DNA from: Phycisphaerae bacterium
GTDB taxonomy: Bacteria > Planctomycetota > Phycisphaerae > Phycisphaerales > SM1A02
NCBI GenBank assembly: GCA_016795035.1
Contig: JAEUIT010000027.1
Coordinates: forward strand, 1 to 64,000
Reading direction: 5' to 3'
DNA: 64,000 nt
A program made the translations under genes and the position numbers. The notes below the pieces were generated by a model. That model was not told the DNA's origin. It saw only the letters and a program-made list of their open reading frames with translations, and searched no databases. Positions within the stretch are counted from its first letter, which is position 1; every line of letters starts with the position of its first letter. This document shows, one piece after another, positions 47,443 to 55,406 of this stretch.

Positions 47443-48640
47443 GAGTGCTCCGTCCGTCACTAGCCCGTCGCGCGTCGCCAGTCGCCTTCGCCCCTTCGGC
47501 GGCACGATCTTCACCGAGATGACCCTCCTCGCCCGGAAACACGGCGCGGTGAATCTCGGGCAGGGGGCGCCCGACTTTGACGGCCCCGACTTCGTGAAGG
47601 ACGCCGGCATCAAGGCGATCCGCCAAGGCCACGCGCAATACGCGCGGATGTTCGGCGTGCCGGAACTCAACGCCGCGATCGCGGCGCGGTTCCGTCAGGA
47701 CTGCGGCCTCGAGGTCGATCCCGAGACGGAAGTCACGGTGACGAGCGGGTGCACCGAAGCGATCGCCGCGACGATGCTCGGCCTCCTCGAGCCGGGCGAC
47801 GAGGTGATCCTGATCGAGCCCTTCTACGACTCGTATCCCGCGACCGTCGCGATGGCGGGGGGGACCGTCCGCGCGGTCACGCTGCGCCCGCCGACCTTCG
47901 CACTCGACGTTGCAGCTCTTCGCGCCGCGGTCACGTCGAAGACGCGCGCGATCTTGGTGAATACGCCGCACAATCCGACCGGCCACGTGTTCACGCGCGC
48001 AGAGCTCGAGGCGATCGCGGCGCTCTGCCGTGAGCGCGATCTCCTCTGCTTCTCCGACGAGGTCTATGAGCGGCTCGTCTTCGAGGGGGAGCATCTCTCG
48101 ATCGCGACCTTCCCGGGCATGCGCGAGCGCACGGTGACCTGGTCGAGCCTCGGCAAGACGTACTCGCTCACCGGGTGGAAGATCGGCTGGGCGATCGCGC
48201 CGCCGGCGCTCACCGCGGGCATTCGCGCCGCACACCAATTCCTCACGTTCGCGAGCGCGACGCCGCTCCAGCATGGCGCTGCGGCGGCGCTTGCGTCGGG
48301 AAGCGAGTATGACCGCGCCTTCCTCGACGACTACCGCCGCCGCCGCACGATGCTCCTCGACGGGCTCCGTGCCGCGGGGTTCACCGCATTCGCGCCGGAC
48401 GGCTCGTACTTCATCATGGCCGACCACTCCGCGTTCGGATTCGCCGACGATCGCGCCTTCTGCCACTACCTCGTGGCCGAGATCGGCGTCGCGGCGATTC
48501 CGCCCGCGAGCTTCTACCTGAATCCGGCCGACGGCCGCTCGCTCGTCCGCTTCGCCTTCTGCAAGAAGGACGAGACGCTCCGTGCCGCGATCGAGCGGCT
48601 TGCGACCCTGCGGACGAAGCGTCCGCCGCGCAGCGTGTAG
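47441..48640 (+). CDS. Class I PLP aminotransferase (kynurenine/methionine aminotransferase-like)
   Basis: 399 residues. NLGQGAPDFDGPDFV at the N-terminus, NTPHNPTGHVF with the PLP-binding Asn, SDEVYERLVF, and the lysine Schiff-base motif SSLGKTYSLTGWKIGW match the KAT/YbdL branch (kynurenine-oxoglutarate or methionine aminotransferase). RFAFCKKDETLRAAIERL ends the protein with the substrate-carboxylate Arg. Substrate may be aromatic or sulfur amino acids. ATG 47441 shares two bases with the start of the divergent pseudouridine synthase gene. Confidence 0.87.
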   Translation: MSAPSVTSPSRVASRLRPFGGTIFTEMTLLARKHGAVNLGQGAPDFDGPDFVKDAGIKAIRQGHAQYARMFGVPELNAAIAARFRQDCGLEVDPETEVTVTSGCTEAIAATMLGLLEPGDEVILIEPFYDSYPATVAMAGGTVRAVTLRPPTFALDVAALRAAVTSKTRAILVNTPHNPTGHVFTRAELEAIAALCRERDLLCFSDEVYERLVFEGEHLSIATFPGMRERTVTWSSLGKTYSLTGWKIGWAIAPPALTAGIRAAHQFLTFASATPLQHGAAAALASGSEYDRAFLDDYRRRRTMLLDGLRAAGFTAFAPDGSYFIMADHSAFGFADDRAFCHYLVAEIGVAAIPPASFYLNPADGRSLVRFAFCKKDETLRAAIERLATLRTKRPPRSV

Positions 48641-48653
48641 GATCAGCGGTCGG

Positions 48654-49697
48654 ATGACGACGCACGAGCGATCGAGCGAACCGGCTGCAGGTGGGGCGGC
48701 AGCGAGCGCGCCACGAGGCGCGACCTCGAGCGGTCATCTCGGCGTTGCAGCCTGGATCGGCGCCGGCGGCGAGTCGATCGCGGCCGCGCTCGCGGGCGAC
48801 GTGGCGCGCGACGTCGACGAGCGGTGGCGCTGGACGATGCACGCGATCGGCGGCGAGCGCCGGTCGGCGGCGGCGGCGTGGGCCGAGCGCACCGGCGCCG
48901 CCGAGTGCGCCCACCTGCGCGAACTGGTGCGGCCGGGCGTCGCGCTCTCGATTCTCCTGGGGCGCGAGATCCCCGGCGACGCCGACCTCCGCCATCTCCT
49001 CGACGGCGACCGCCGCGTCGCGTTCGTCGGCGCCGCGCCGCTCACGCTCGCGACGTTGATCGCGCTCGGCGATCGCGCGGCGCGCCTCGATGTCGTGCCG
49101 AGCTTCCTGAGCTCCGAAGCCTGGCGCCTCGCGCAGCCGATCGTCGCCGACTTCCGCGGCGACGGCGCCGACGCCCGCGTGACGACCGTCGCGATCCAGA
49201 TGCGCGGCACGCCCGGCGAGTCGACGCTCGACGCGCTTCTCTTTGACGCCGCGATGGTCGCCGTGAGCCTGACGACGTCGATCGAATCGGTGCTCGCCCT
49301 GCGGCAATCGCCGAGCGCGACGCACGAACCTGCGTCGATCGTTGCGATCGCCCGATGCGAGGACGGCATGCTCCTCTCGCTCGACGTGGCCGATACGGGG
49401 GGCGTGCGTCGCGCGGTCGAGTTCGTGGGGAGCGCCGGCGTGTGCGTCGTCGCCGACGATCGCATCGAGTGGCGCGATCCGCGCGGGGCGACGCGCGAGC
49501 GTCACGTGCTCACGCCGCCCGTCGATGCCGTGCGCGCGACGGTCGACTCGCTCGCCCATCTCGCGGCGGTGCGTTCGGGCGGCACCGGCAACACGCTGCG
49601 GGCCGCGGCGGCGCTTGCCGAAGCGGCGAAACTCAGCGCCCGCACCGGCAACGCGGAGAGCCCGGCGCGCGCGCTCGAGCTGGCCGCGCGCCCCTAA
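48654..49697 (+). CDS. Unrecognised protein, weakly oxidoreductase-like
   Basis: 347 residues, Ala/Arg/Asp-rich, no signal peptide. The middle and C-terminal parts (LLSLDVADTGGVRRAVEFVG, VVADDRIEWRDPRG) weakly resemble the substrate-domain end of Gfo/Idh/MocA-type proteins, but no dinucleotide GxGxxG is clear, so an enzymatic role is doubtful. It follows the aminotransferase by 13 bp and may be co-transcribed. Ends 31 bp before the minus-strand terminator of rplU. Confidence 0.5.
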   Translation: MTTHERSSEPAAGGAAASAPRGATSSGHLGVAAWIGAGGESIAAALAGDVARDVDERWRWTMHAIGGERRSAAAAWAERTGAAECAHLRELVRPGVALSILLGREIPGDADLRHLLDGDRRVAFVGAAPLTLATLIALGDRAARLDVVPSFLSSEAWRLAQPIVADFRGDGADARVTTVAIQMRGTPGESTLDALLFDAAMVAVSLTTSIESVLALRQSPSATHEPASIVAIARCEDGMLLSLDVADTGGVRRAVEFVGSAGVCVVADDRIEWRDPRGATRERHVLTPPVDAVRATVDSLAHLAAVRSGGTGNTLRAAAALAEAAKLSARTGNAESPARALELAARP

Positions 49698-49728
49698 GGG
49701 ACTGCGGCAGGCCTTTGGGCAAAAGAGA

Positions 49729-49754
49729 AACCGCCAGCGCGTGCGCCAGCGGTT
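49729..49754 (-). terminator. Terminator of rplU
   Basis: The stem AACCGCCAGCGC / GCGCCAGCGGTT has two internal mismatches and is followed on the minus strand by TTTCTCTTTTG. It lies 24 bp past the rplU stop and shows a good T-rich tail. Confidence 0.7.
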
Positions 49755-49777
49755 GTGAGCCAATCGAGGTGCGTCGA

Positions 49778-50104
49778 TCAGGCCGCGATCGAGTCGATCT
49801 TCACCCGCAGGTAGCCCTGACGGTGACCCATCTTCTTACGCGAGCCCTTACGGCGCTTGTACTTCCAGGTGACGAGCTTCGGGCCGGTCGCTTCGCCGAC
49901 GATCGTGGCGGTGACCTTCGCGCCGGCGAGGTAGGGGAGACCGATCTTGGCCGGGCTCGACGCGCTACCGACGGCGAGGACCTTGTCGAAGGTGACCGTC
50001 TTCTGGTCGGAAGTGACCTCGCGAAGATCGACGTCGACGACGTCTCCCTCGCTGACCTTGATCTGCGTGCCGCTGTCTTCGATGATCGCGTAAGTCGCCG
50101 CCAT
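49778..50104 (-). CDS. rplU: 50S ribosomal protein L21
   Basis: 108 residues, usual length. It binds 23S rRNA in the large subunit. The N-terminal YAIIEDSGTQIKVSEGD matches the family signature (YAIIxxGGKQYxVxxGD, with Ser-Gly-Thr for Gly-Gly-Lys); the end VTWKYKRRKGSRKKMGHRQGY is typical (KYKRRKxxRKKxGHRQ). ATG is preceded by CGGAGA. Usually rpmA (L27) follows rplU; here a terminator follows and no rpmA is in the window, so the pair is split. It is divergent from rnpB. Confidence 0.96.
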   Translation of the reverse strand: MAATYAIIEDSGTQIKVSEGDVVDVDLREVTSDQKTVTFDKVLAVGSASSPAKIGLPYLAGAKVTATIVGEATGPKLVTWKYKRRKGSRKKMGHRQGYLRVKIDSIAA

Positions 50105-50179
50105 GGGAACGTTCTCCGGAAAGTCCCGCAGAATAGCGGAAGGTCGGACTTTGCTCAATGGCACTTTGCGGGTCCTTCG

Positions 50180-50185
50180 TATACT
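50180..50185 (+). promoter_or_regulatory. -10 box of rnpB
   Basis: TATACT lies 5 nt before the first base of the RNase P RNA P1 stem (50191), which fits a sigma-70-type -10 with the start there. A -35 is not clear. Confidence 0.5.
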
Positions 50186-50190
50186 CGCCC

Positions 50191-50616
50191 CGTGGACAGG
50201 CGATCGCGCGGCCTTGGGCTCCGGCAACGGCGTCTCGGGCCGTGAGGAAAGTCCGAACACGGTTGGACACGGTGGTGGGTAACGCCCACCGGGCTCGTTG
50301 GGCCTAGGGACAGTGCCACAGAGAAAAGACCGCCTACGTCAGGCTCCGGTTCGCCGGTGGCTTGGCCGGCAAGGGTGAAACGGTGCGGTAAGAGCGCACC
50401 GCCCTGACGGCGACGTCAGGGGCACGGCAAACCCCACCGCGTGCAAGCGCAAACAGTCTTCCGGTTCCGGGTGCCTTGACGCCCGAACCCTCGACGGTCC
50501 GTCGAGCGTGGGGACGGGTAGCGTGCTTGAGGCGCTCGGCGACGGGCGTCCCAGAGAAATGATCGCCGCCCCCATCCAGCAATGGGCGGGGGAACAGAAT
50601 TCGGCTTACGTCCACG
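50191..50616 (+). ncRNA. rnpB: RNase P RNA (class A)
   Basis: A ~426-nt catalytic RNA that removes 5' leaders from pre-tRNAs. P1 pairs CGTGGAC (50191-50197) with GTCCACG (50610-50616). The universal landmarks are present: GAGGAAAGTCCG after P4 (CR-I), GGGTAACGCCCAC, GACAGTGCCACAGAGAAA, AAGGGTGAAACGGTGCGGTAAGAG (parts GGTGAAACGGTG and GGTAAGAGCGCACC), and ACAGAATTCGGCTTAC at the 3' end (CR-V). Ends are set by the P1 pairing. Confidence 0.95.
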
Positions 50617-51170
50617 CAACCACGACGGCTCCGCGCGAGTCGTCGTGCGCGCTGAGGGGCCGCGCGACGACGACATCTTGGGGTAGTCGCCCTCCGCGCC
50701 ACAACAACCTGTGCCGCACCTCGAATTGCGGGCCTTTTTGGTGATGCATCTTGCCTTTGAAGTGCGTCTCGCAACAATCAGCGACTTCAACGGCCGGCGG
50801 CTCCCATGCCTTCGGCCGTGCGAACAGGTCCCGCCTCTGGCGTTTCCCGTTCTGCCCGGTGCTCGGTCCAAAAATCGGTGCATTGCCTGATCCTTGCGTT
50901 TTGGGGTCGTGTAGATCACAGACGCGGTTGGGGGCGTGGTTGGGTCTTGGCAAGGCACCGTGTGAGTAATGGGCAATGGAGACGTTGGGGGTGCGTGGGC
51001 TGTGCCGGTACGTGACACCGGTCGAGCCTGCGGTATGGGCCAATGCCTGTGATAAGGGCAGTGCGTTTCTTCGATCGTCGTCGCTGTGCTGGAACCGGGA
51101 TTCGTCCGCCCGGCTGGCGCTTCGACCCAACGGTGCCGGGCAGCGCGCGAATAGGAGTCGAGAGAATCTC
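50617..51170. other. Intergenic after rnpB, no gene recognised
   Basis: 554 bp. Small frames exist on both strands but are short of motifs and end in rnpB or in the next gene. A GCGGGCCTTTTTGG-like T-run near 50727-50740 may terminate rnpB. The stretch is less GC-rich than the surroundings. Confidence 0.35.
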
Positions 51171-51812
51171 ATGAGCAATCCCACCAAGACGACGAGCCTT
51201 CAGACCTACCACATGCTCGTCTTCCGCAAGGCGCTTCATCCCGAGTTCTTCGGGATCGAAGGCCGCTCGCGCATCAAGCACGAGGACTATGACGCGGAGA
51301 GCTGGATCTTCCGCGGCGGTCATGCCGTTCGCGTCCAGCACAACGGGCTCTGTGTCGTCGAAGTCGTTCTCGAACAGGTCGATCAGATTCCCGATCGCGG
51401 CCTCGTCGCAACCTTGCCCTGCGCGGGCGAGCGCGACCACGACGAGAAGTTCGGCGAGTCGCTCGTCTACATGACGACGATCCAGACCGAGACGCTGAGC
51501 GATCACCTCTACATGGGCACGTACAAGGAGATGCTCCAGCACGCTCGCGAGAGCGACTCGCTGTGCTCCATGTGGACCGACGAGATCGGCAAGCCGAATC
51601 TCTCGGTGCTCGACGTGCAGTCCTCGCGCACCGAGATGCACATCCAGGGCTACCACCTCCGAAGTGACTGCGGCTTGGTGCTTCGCACGCAGTCGATGTT
51701 CCAGCTCACGAGCGGACAGGAGAAGGACGGCAAGGGTCGCGGCGACAAGGCGGCGCGCGGCGCCGCTCGCGCGGTTGCTCGTCCGGTTCGCGCGGGCGAC
51801 GACCTCGACTGA
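51171..51812 (+). CDS. Conserved hypothetical protein (DUF2617-like)
   Basis: 213 residues, soluble. The N-terminal part TYHMLVFRKALHPEFFGIEGR (shown in part as FRKALHPEFF) followed by WIFRGGHAVRVQHNG and TLPCAGERDHDEKF looks like DUF2617 proteins known from planctomycetes, but I am not certain. A His/Glu/Asp-rich core and a basic Ala/Arg/Gly-rich tail (about 185-213) are visible. Function unknown. ATG 51171 has AGGAG about 13 nt and GAGAG about 6 nt upstream. Confidence 0.65.
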   Translation: MSNPTKTTSLQTYHMLVFRKALHPEFFGIEGRSRIKHEDYDAESWIFRGGHAVRVQHNGLCVVEVVLEQVDQIPDRGLVATLPCAGERDHDEKFGESLVYMTTIQTETLSDHLYMGTYKEMLQHARESDSLCSMWTDEIGKPNLSVLDVQSSRTEMHIQGYHLRSDCGLVLRTQSMFQLTSGQEKDGKGRGDKAARGAARAVARPVRAGDDLD

Positions 51813-51844
51813 GTTCGCCTCTCCACACCTCGCACGAGACTCAC

Positions 51845-51877
51845 ACACGCCGACAGGCCTTGCGCCTGTCGGCGTGT
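51845..51877 (+). terminator. Strong rho-independent-type hairpin
   Basis: A perfect 14-bp stem ACACGCCGACAGGC / GCCTGTCGGCGTGT with a 5-nt loop, followed by TCTCGTTC. It ends the transcript of the DUF2617-like gene. Confidence 0.82.
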
Positions 51878-51938
51878 TCTCGTTCACGGGCGCATCAAGG
51901 CGCGACGGTCGGCCGCGCCGCCGAGTACTCTCTGCATC

Positions 51939-52802
51939 ATGAGCGGGCTCTCGCGCATCGGGCGTCAATGCATCGAGACAGATCGGCTTCTCGGCGTCGA
52001 TCTTGTCCTTGTGGCTCGACCGGCGATGCACGCACCCGCGTCGAGCGTCGCGCCTGACGACGACGACGTCGCGCCCGCGCGCGAGGTCGCTCCGGTTGCC
52101 GCGGCGGACGCCGACGATGGCTGGCCTTCCGACGAGCTCGAGCCGGAGCCGGTGCGGCGTGCGTCGCCGTCCGTGGCGCCGACGCGCATCGACGTCTCGA
52201 TCGCCGGCGACGCGTCGGTCGACGAGCGCCAGGCCGCGCTCGATGCCTTGCGCGAACGGCACGATCGCGAGTGTCCGCACTGCACGACCGCCACCGCGCA
52301 CACGCGCACGGTCTTCGGAGAAGGCAATCCGGCCGCCGCCCTCGTCTTCGTCGGCGAGGCGCCGGGCGAGACCGAAGACCAGCTCGGTCGTCCGTTTGTG
52401 GGGAAGGCCGGACAGAAACTCGATGAGATGATCCGCGCGCTCGGACTGCGGCGCGAAGACGTCTACATCGCCAACGTCCTCAAGAGTCGTCCCCCGGGAA
52501 ATCGCACGCCGCTACAGCATGAAGTCGATGCCTGCGGCCCATATCTCCGCGCGCAACTCGAGATCATCCAGCCGCAGGTGATCGTGACGCTCGGCGGACC
52601 TGCGACGAAACTGCTTCTCGGCACCGAGCTCGGCATCACGCGGCTGCGCGGCGTGTGGGCATCAGTCCCAAGCGGCGATCGAACGATCCCGGTGATGCCC
52701 ACGTTCCATCCGGCATATCTCCTCCGGAACTACACCCAGGAGACGCGCCGACAGGTGTGGTCCGACCTTCTCGCGGCGAAGGCGAAGCTCGGGCTCCCGT
52801 AA
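51939..52802 (+). CDS. Uracil-DNA glycosylase, family 4-like
   Basis: 287 residues. Base excision repair of uracil in DNA. Motif GEAPGETEDQLGRPFVGKAG (residues ~140-158, in parts GEAPGETED and GRPFVGKAG) and PTFHPAYLLR with the second active-site His near residue 257 match family 4. Iron-sulfur ligands Cys112, Cys115 and Cys199 are present, but the third ligand, normally Cys in K-C-R-P-P, is Ser183 (LKSRPP). The first ~95 residues are an Asp/Ala-rich linker after a short N-terminal element (RQCIETDRLLGVDLV). The start is the only ATG giving that N-terminal motif. Confidence 0.85.
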   Translation: MSGLSRIGRQCIETDRLLGVDLVLVARPAMHAPASSVAPDDDDVAPAREVAPVAAADADDGWPSDELEPEPVRRASPSVAPTRIDVSIAGDASVDERQAALDALRERHDRECPHCTTATAHTRTVFGEGNPAAALVFVGEAPGETEDQLGRPFVGKAGQKLDEMIRALGLRREDVYIANVLKSRPPGNRTPLQHEVDACGPYLRAQLEIIQPQVIVTLGGPATKLLLGTELGITRLRGVWASVPSGDRTIPVMPTFHPAYLLRNYTQETRRQVWSDLLAAKAKLGLP

Positions 52803-53069
52803 CCGGTGCGCACGCGGGAGGGCAATTACCCGAGCCACGTCGCCACCGCAAGGAGAACCCGGAGAATTTGTGATCAGCGTGCGAATTTCTCTCGGTCGCG
52901 CTGGAACCGTCGTCACAGGCGGTGCGAAGATTGCAACGTTCGAGAGGAGTGACCGGCAACGGTCGCCACCCGAACCGGCTCGACGATGTCCCGCAGGTGT
53001 GCGTTGAGGATCCCTCCTCCGCCGCCCGCTTCGGATGACCTCGACGCCGATTCCCTTGCCCCCCACGAG

Positions 53070-53110
53070 GAGCCTGTCGCGGTTTATCTGTGACGGGCTC
53101 TTTTTCTTTT
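53070..53110 (+). terminator. Rho-independent terminator
   Basis: GAGCCTGTC pairs with GACGGGCTC (one G-U) across a 13-nt loop, followed by TTTTTCTTTT. It is ~270 bp past the glycosylase stop, so the 52803-53069 segment is either a long 3' UTR or holds an unannotated small RNA. No gene is seen in that segment. Confidence 0.8.
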
Positions 53111-53203
53111 CCCGCCTAGAGGCGCCGACCGCTTCCGTTGGCAAACAACCGTCGCCGGCCGGATGGGTGCCAACGGTGTCGTCACTCGCGAGTGGCGCGC
53201 GGC

Positions 53204-53641
53204 TCAGGGGCAAAGGATGATCGTCACCGGGCCGTCATTCTCGATCGAGACGGCCATGTGCTCGCGGAAGCGACCGGTCTCGGTCGGGATTCCGAATCCC
53301 CGAAGCGTGGCGACGATCGATTCAAAGAGCGGGCGCGCGACCACTGGCGGCGCGGCGCGCGTGAAGCTCGGACGATTGCCTTCGCTCGTGTCGGCCGCGA
53401 GCGTGAACTGGCTCACGAGCAGCATGCCGCCGCCGACATCGCGCACGCTGCGATTCATCTTGCCGGCGTCATCGCCGAAGATCCGCAGCTTCGCGAGCTT
53501 CTCGGCGAGCCGCGTGGCCTCGTTGGGACCATCGCCGACCTCCACGCCCACCAACACGCACAGCCCAACGCCAACGCGCCCGACGACCTCGTCGGCGACG
53601 GTGACGCTCGCGCGCGACACACGTTGGACGACGGCGATCAT
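53204..53641 (-). CDS. dtd: D-aminoacyl-tRNA deacylase
   Basis: 145 residues, standard Dtd length. It removes D-amino acids (and Gly from tRNA-Ala) from tRNA. It begins MIAVVQRVSRASVTV, then LVGVEVGD and the catalytic SQFTLAAD motif (SQxT), followed by NRPSFTRAAPP and the C-terminal NDGPVT (cis GP motif NxGPVT). The fit to the family is complete end to end. Confidence 0.96.
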   Translation of the reverse strand: MIAVVQRVSRASVTVADEVVGRVGVGLCVLVGVEVGDGPNEATRLAEKLAKLRIFGDDAGKMNRSVRDVGGGMLLVSQFTLAADTSEGNRPSFTRAAPPVVARPLFESIVATLRGFGIPTETGRFREHMAVSIENDGPVTIILCP

Positions 53642-53689
53642 GCGGGTGCGTTGGCGATAGCGGGGGGCGCGAGCGCGGGCTCGCGTACG

Positions 53690-54913
53690 TCAATCCTTGA
53701 GGAGCGCCATCGAGCAGCTCGTGACCATCGCGTTGCCTTGCGGATCCGAGGCTTGGCGATAGTCGACGAGTTCGACCGACGAGGGCTCGACGAGTTCGAG
53801 GAGCGCCGTCATGTTGCCGATCGAACACCAGCGCGTGGGATTCTTCGTCCACTGGCAGGCGTCGACGAACGTCTTCGGGTTGCCGCTCAGGAACTTGCCC
53901 ATGAGTTCGCGATCGTGGCGCTCGACCTCGATCTTCCGCTGATCGTTCACCGCGACCGGCTCGCCGAACTGCGGACCGACGTGGCTGAGATCGCTCGACG
54001 CCACGTACAGCGTGCGCCCGCCGCACGTGCCGAGCGCGTCGCGCAGCGCCCCGACGAAGTCGGCGCGGGTCGTGCGGCCTTCGGTGTCGATCATCGGCGC
54101 CAGCGGGTCCGGCACGAGGGCGGCCACGATCGGAACGTCGCCGAAGCGATGCTGGATCCAGGGCAGGTGCAATTCGATCGAGTGCTCGGGCAGGTGATCG
54201 AGCTGGTCGATCAGGTACTGGTCGCCGAGCGACGCGCGGAGCTTTTCGATGACCTGCGCGTCGGTGCGCACCGGGCCGATCGGCGTGCGGAAACCGAACT
54301 CCGTGCCGACGACGCCGTCGCCAAGCCCGAAGTGGTTCGTGCCGAGGATGACGATCCGGTCGGGGCGCTCGACGCGGTCGAAGCAGCGATAGCTCGCCGC
54401 ATAGACCGGCCAGCCCCGGGCGTAGTCGAGGTGCGGCGCGACGATGCCGGCGGCCGGCGCGTCGAGCTCGGGATCCTCGGCGTCATTCATCCACGACTCG
54501 ATTTGCTTGCGACATTCCTCCTCGGTCTGGCCGAGCATGCCCGACGCGGTGACGGGGAAGAAGCCTTCGGTGCGGAGCTTGTCCTTGAGTTCGCCTTCAA
54601 GGCGCTCGAACGTGGGGCCCCAAAGCAGGCCGAACTCGTCCATCTTCGAGGCGAGCTCGACGATCGGCGTGATGTCGGTCTTGAAGAGGGCCGCGATCTC
54701 CTCGAGCGAGCGCTGGCCCTGGAACTGCTGAATAACCTGCACCGCCGGGGGCGGGACGACCATCATCTGGTTCGTCAGCATCGACGGGTCGCGAAGCCCG
54801 ACAAGCATGTGGGTCTGGCCGGACTGCTTGTCTTGCGCCTGCAACGGCAGCGGTTGAAGCGGGCGGACGTGCGGGCGACGGATGTGTTCGGGCAACTGCG
54901 CGAGCGTGGACAT
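53690..54913 (-). CDS. MEMO1-family protein (AmmeMemoRadiSam B-like) with PqqD-like N-terminus
   Basis: 407 residues. Residues ~140-407 are the MEMO1 domain, related to class III nonheme-iron dioxygenases: IVAPHLDYARGW, ILGTNHFG, LPEHSIELHLPWIQHRF and VASSDLSHVGPQFGE keep the His/Asp metal-site residues. The N-terminal ~135 residues (LRDPSMLTNQMMVVPPPAVQ, QQFQGQRSLEEIAALF) look like a PqqD-type peptide chaperone domain, hinting at a role with a radical-SAM or peptide-modification partner. No AmmeMemoRadiSam A or radical-SAM gene is adjacent. Its 5' end faces a 493-bp gap. Confidence 0.82.
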   Translation of the reverse strand: MSTLAQLPEHIRRPHVRPLQPLPLQAQDKQSGQTHMLVGLRDPSMLTNQMMVVPPPAVQVIQQFQGQRSLEEIAALFKTDITPIVELASKMDEFGLLWGPTFERLEGELKDKLRTEGFFPVTASGMLGQTEEECRKQIESWMNDAEDPELDAPAAGIVAPHLDYARGWPVYAASYRCFDRVERPDRIVILGTNHFGLGDGVVGTEFGFRTPIGPVRTDAQVIEKLRASLGDQYLIDQLDHLPEHSIELHLPWIQHRFGDVPIVAALVPDPLAPMIDTEGRTTRADFVGALRDALGTCGGRTLYVASSDLSHVGPQFGEPVAVNDQRKIEVERHDRELMGKFLSGNPKTFVDACQWTKNPTRWCSIGNMTALLELVEPSSVELVDYRQASDPQGNAMVTSCSMALLKD

Positions 54914-55406
54914 AGAAGGGTCACTGTACCTTGAGCCGCGGCACGCGCCGCATGTCGGGGTGCGAGAAAGAACCCGTACAATCGGCACGACCGGGGCAAG
55001 CCGTTGCTTGAAGCGCACAGTCCGCAGTCGCGGTGCGACTGAGACTGAGCCCCCGTACAGACGCGGTCGATGGACGACGTCTCGTTCCCGACTCTCGTCC
55101 GAGGACTGGTGCCGAGTCTTTGGCGCGTCGAGTTGGGCAATAGCCCATGGAAGGCTGCGTTGGAGGGCGTCTCTCACCGCCGCCCTTTTGGGTTCCGTGT
55201 GCGTCGACCACGCAGACGGCATGAGTGGGGGATGCGTCTCCCGGGATGGACACCCGGCCCCGACCCGTACCCGCGCGACTTCCTTGGGCCAGTCGCCGAC
55301 ACCGGGGAGTTGCGTTCGAGTGAAGGCTTCTGGTGAGGCCTTCCTGCGAAGGGACGAGAGACGATTGGGACTCGCTAGGCACGCTGGCACTTCAGGAATC
55401 ACGGAA
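54914..55406. other. Divergent intergenic region, no gene recognised
   Basis: 493 bp between the MEMO-like gene and the DUF1573/ankyrin gene. No coding frame with motifs; both promoters must lie here but none is clear. Confidence 0.35.

Noticed and set aside
50617..51170. Small minus-strand protein (~100-190 residues) downstream of rnpB
   Set aside because: No motif, composition unlike neighbours, and it would run through the RNase P RNA gene or the next gene's leader.
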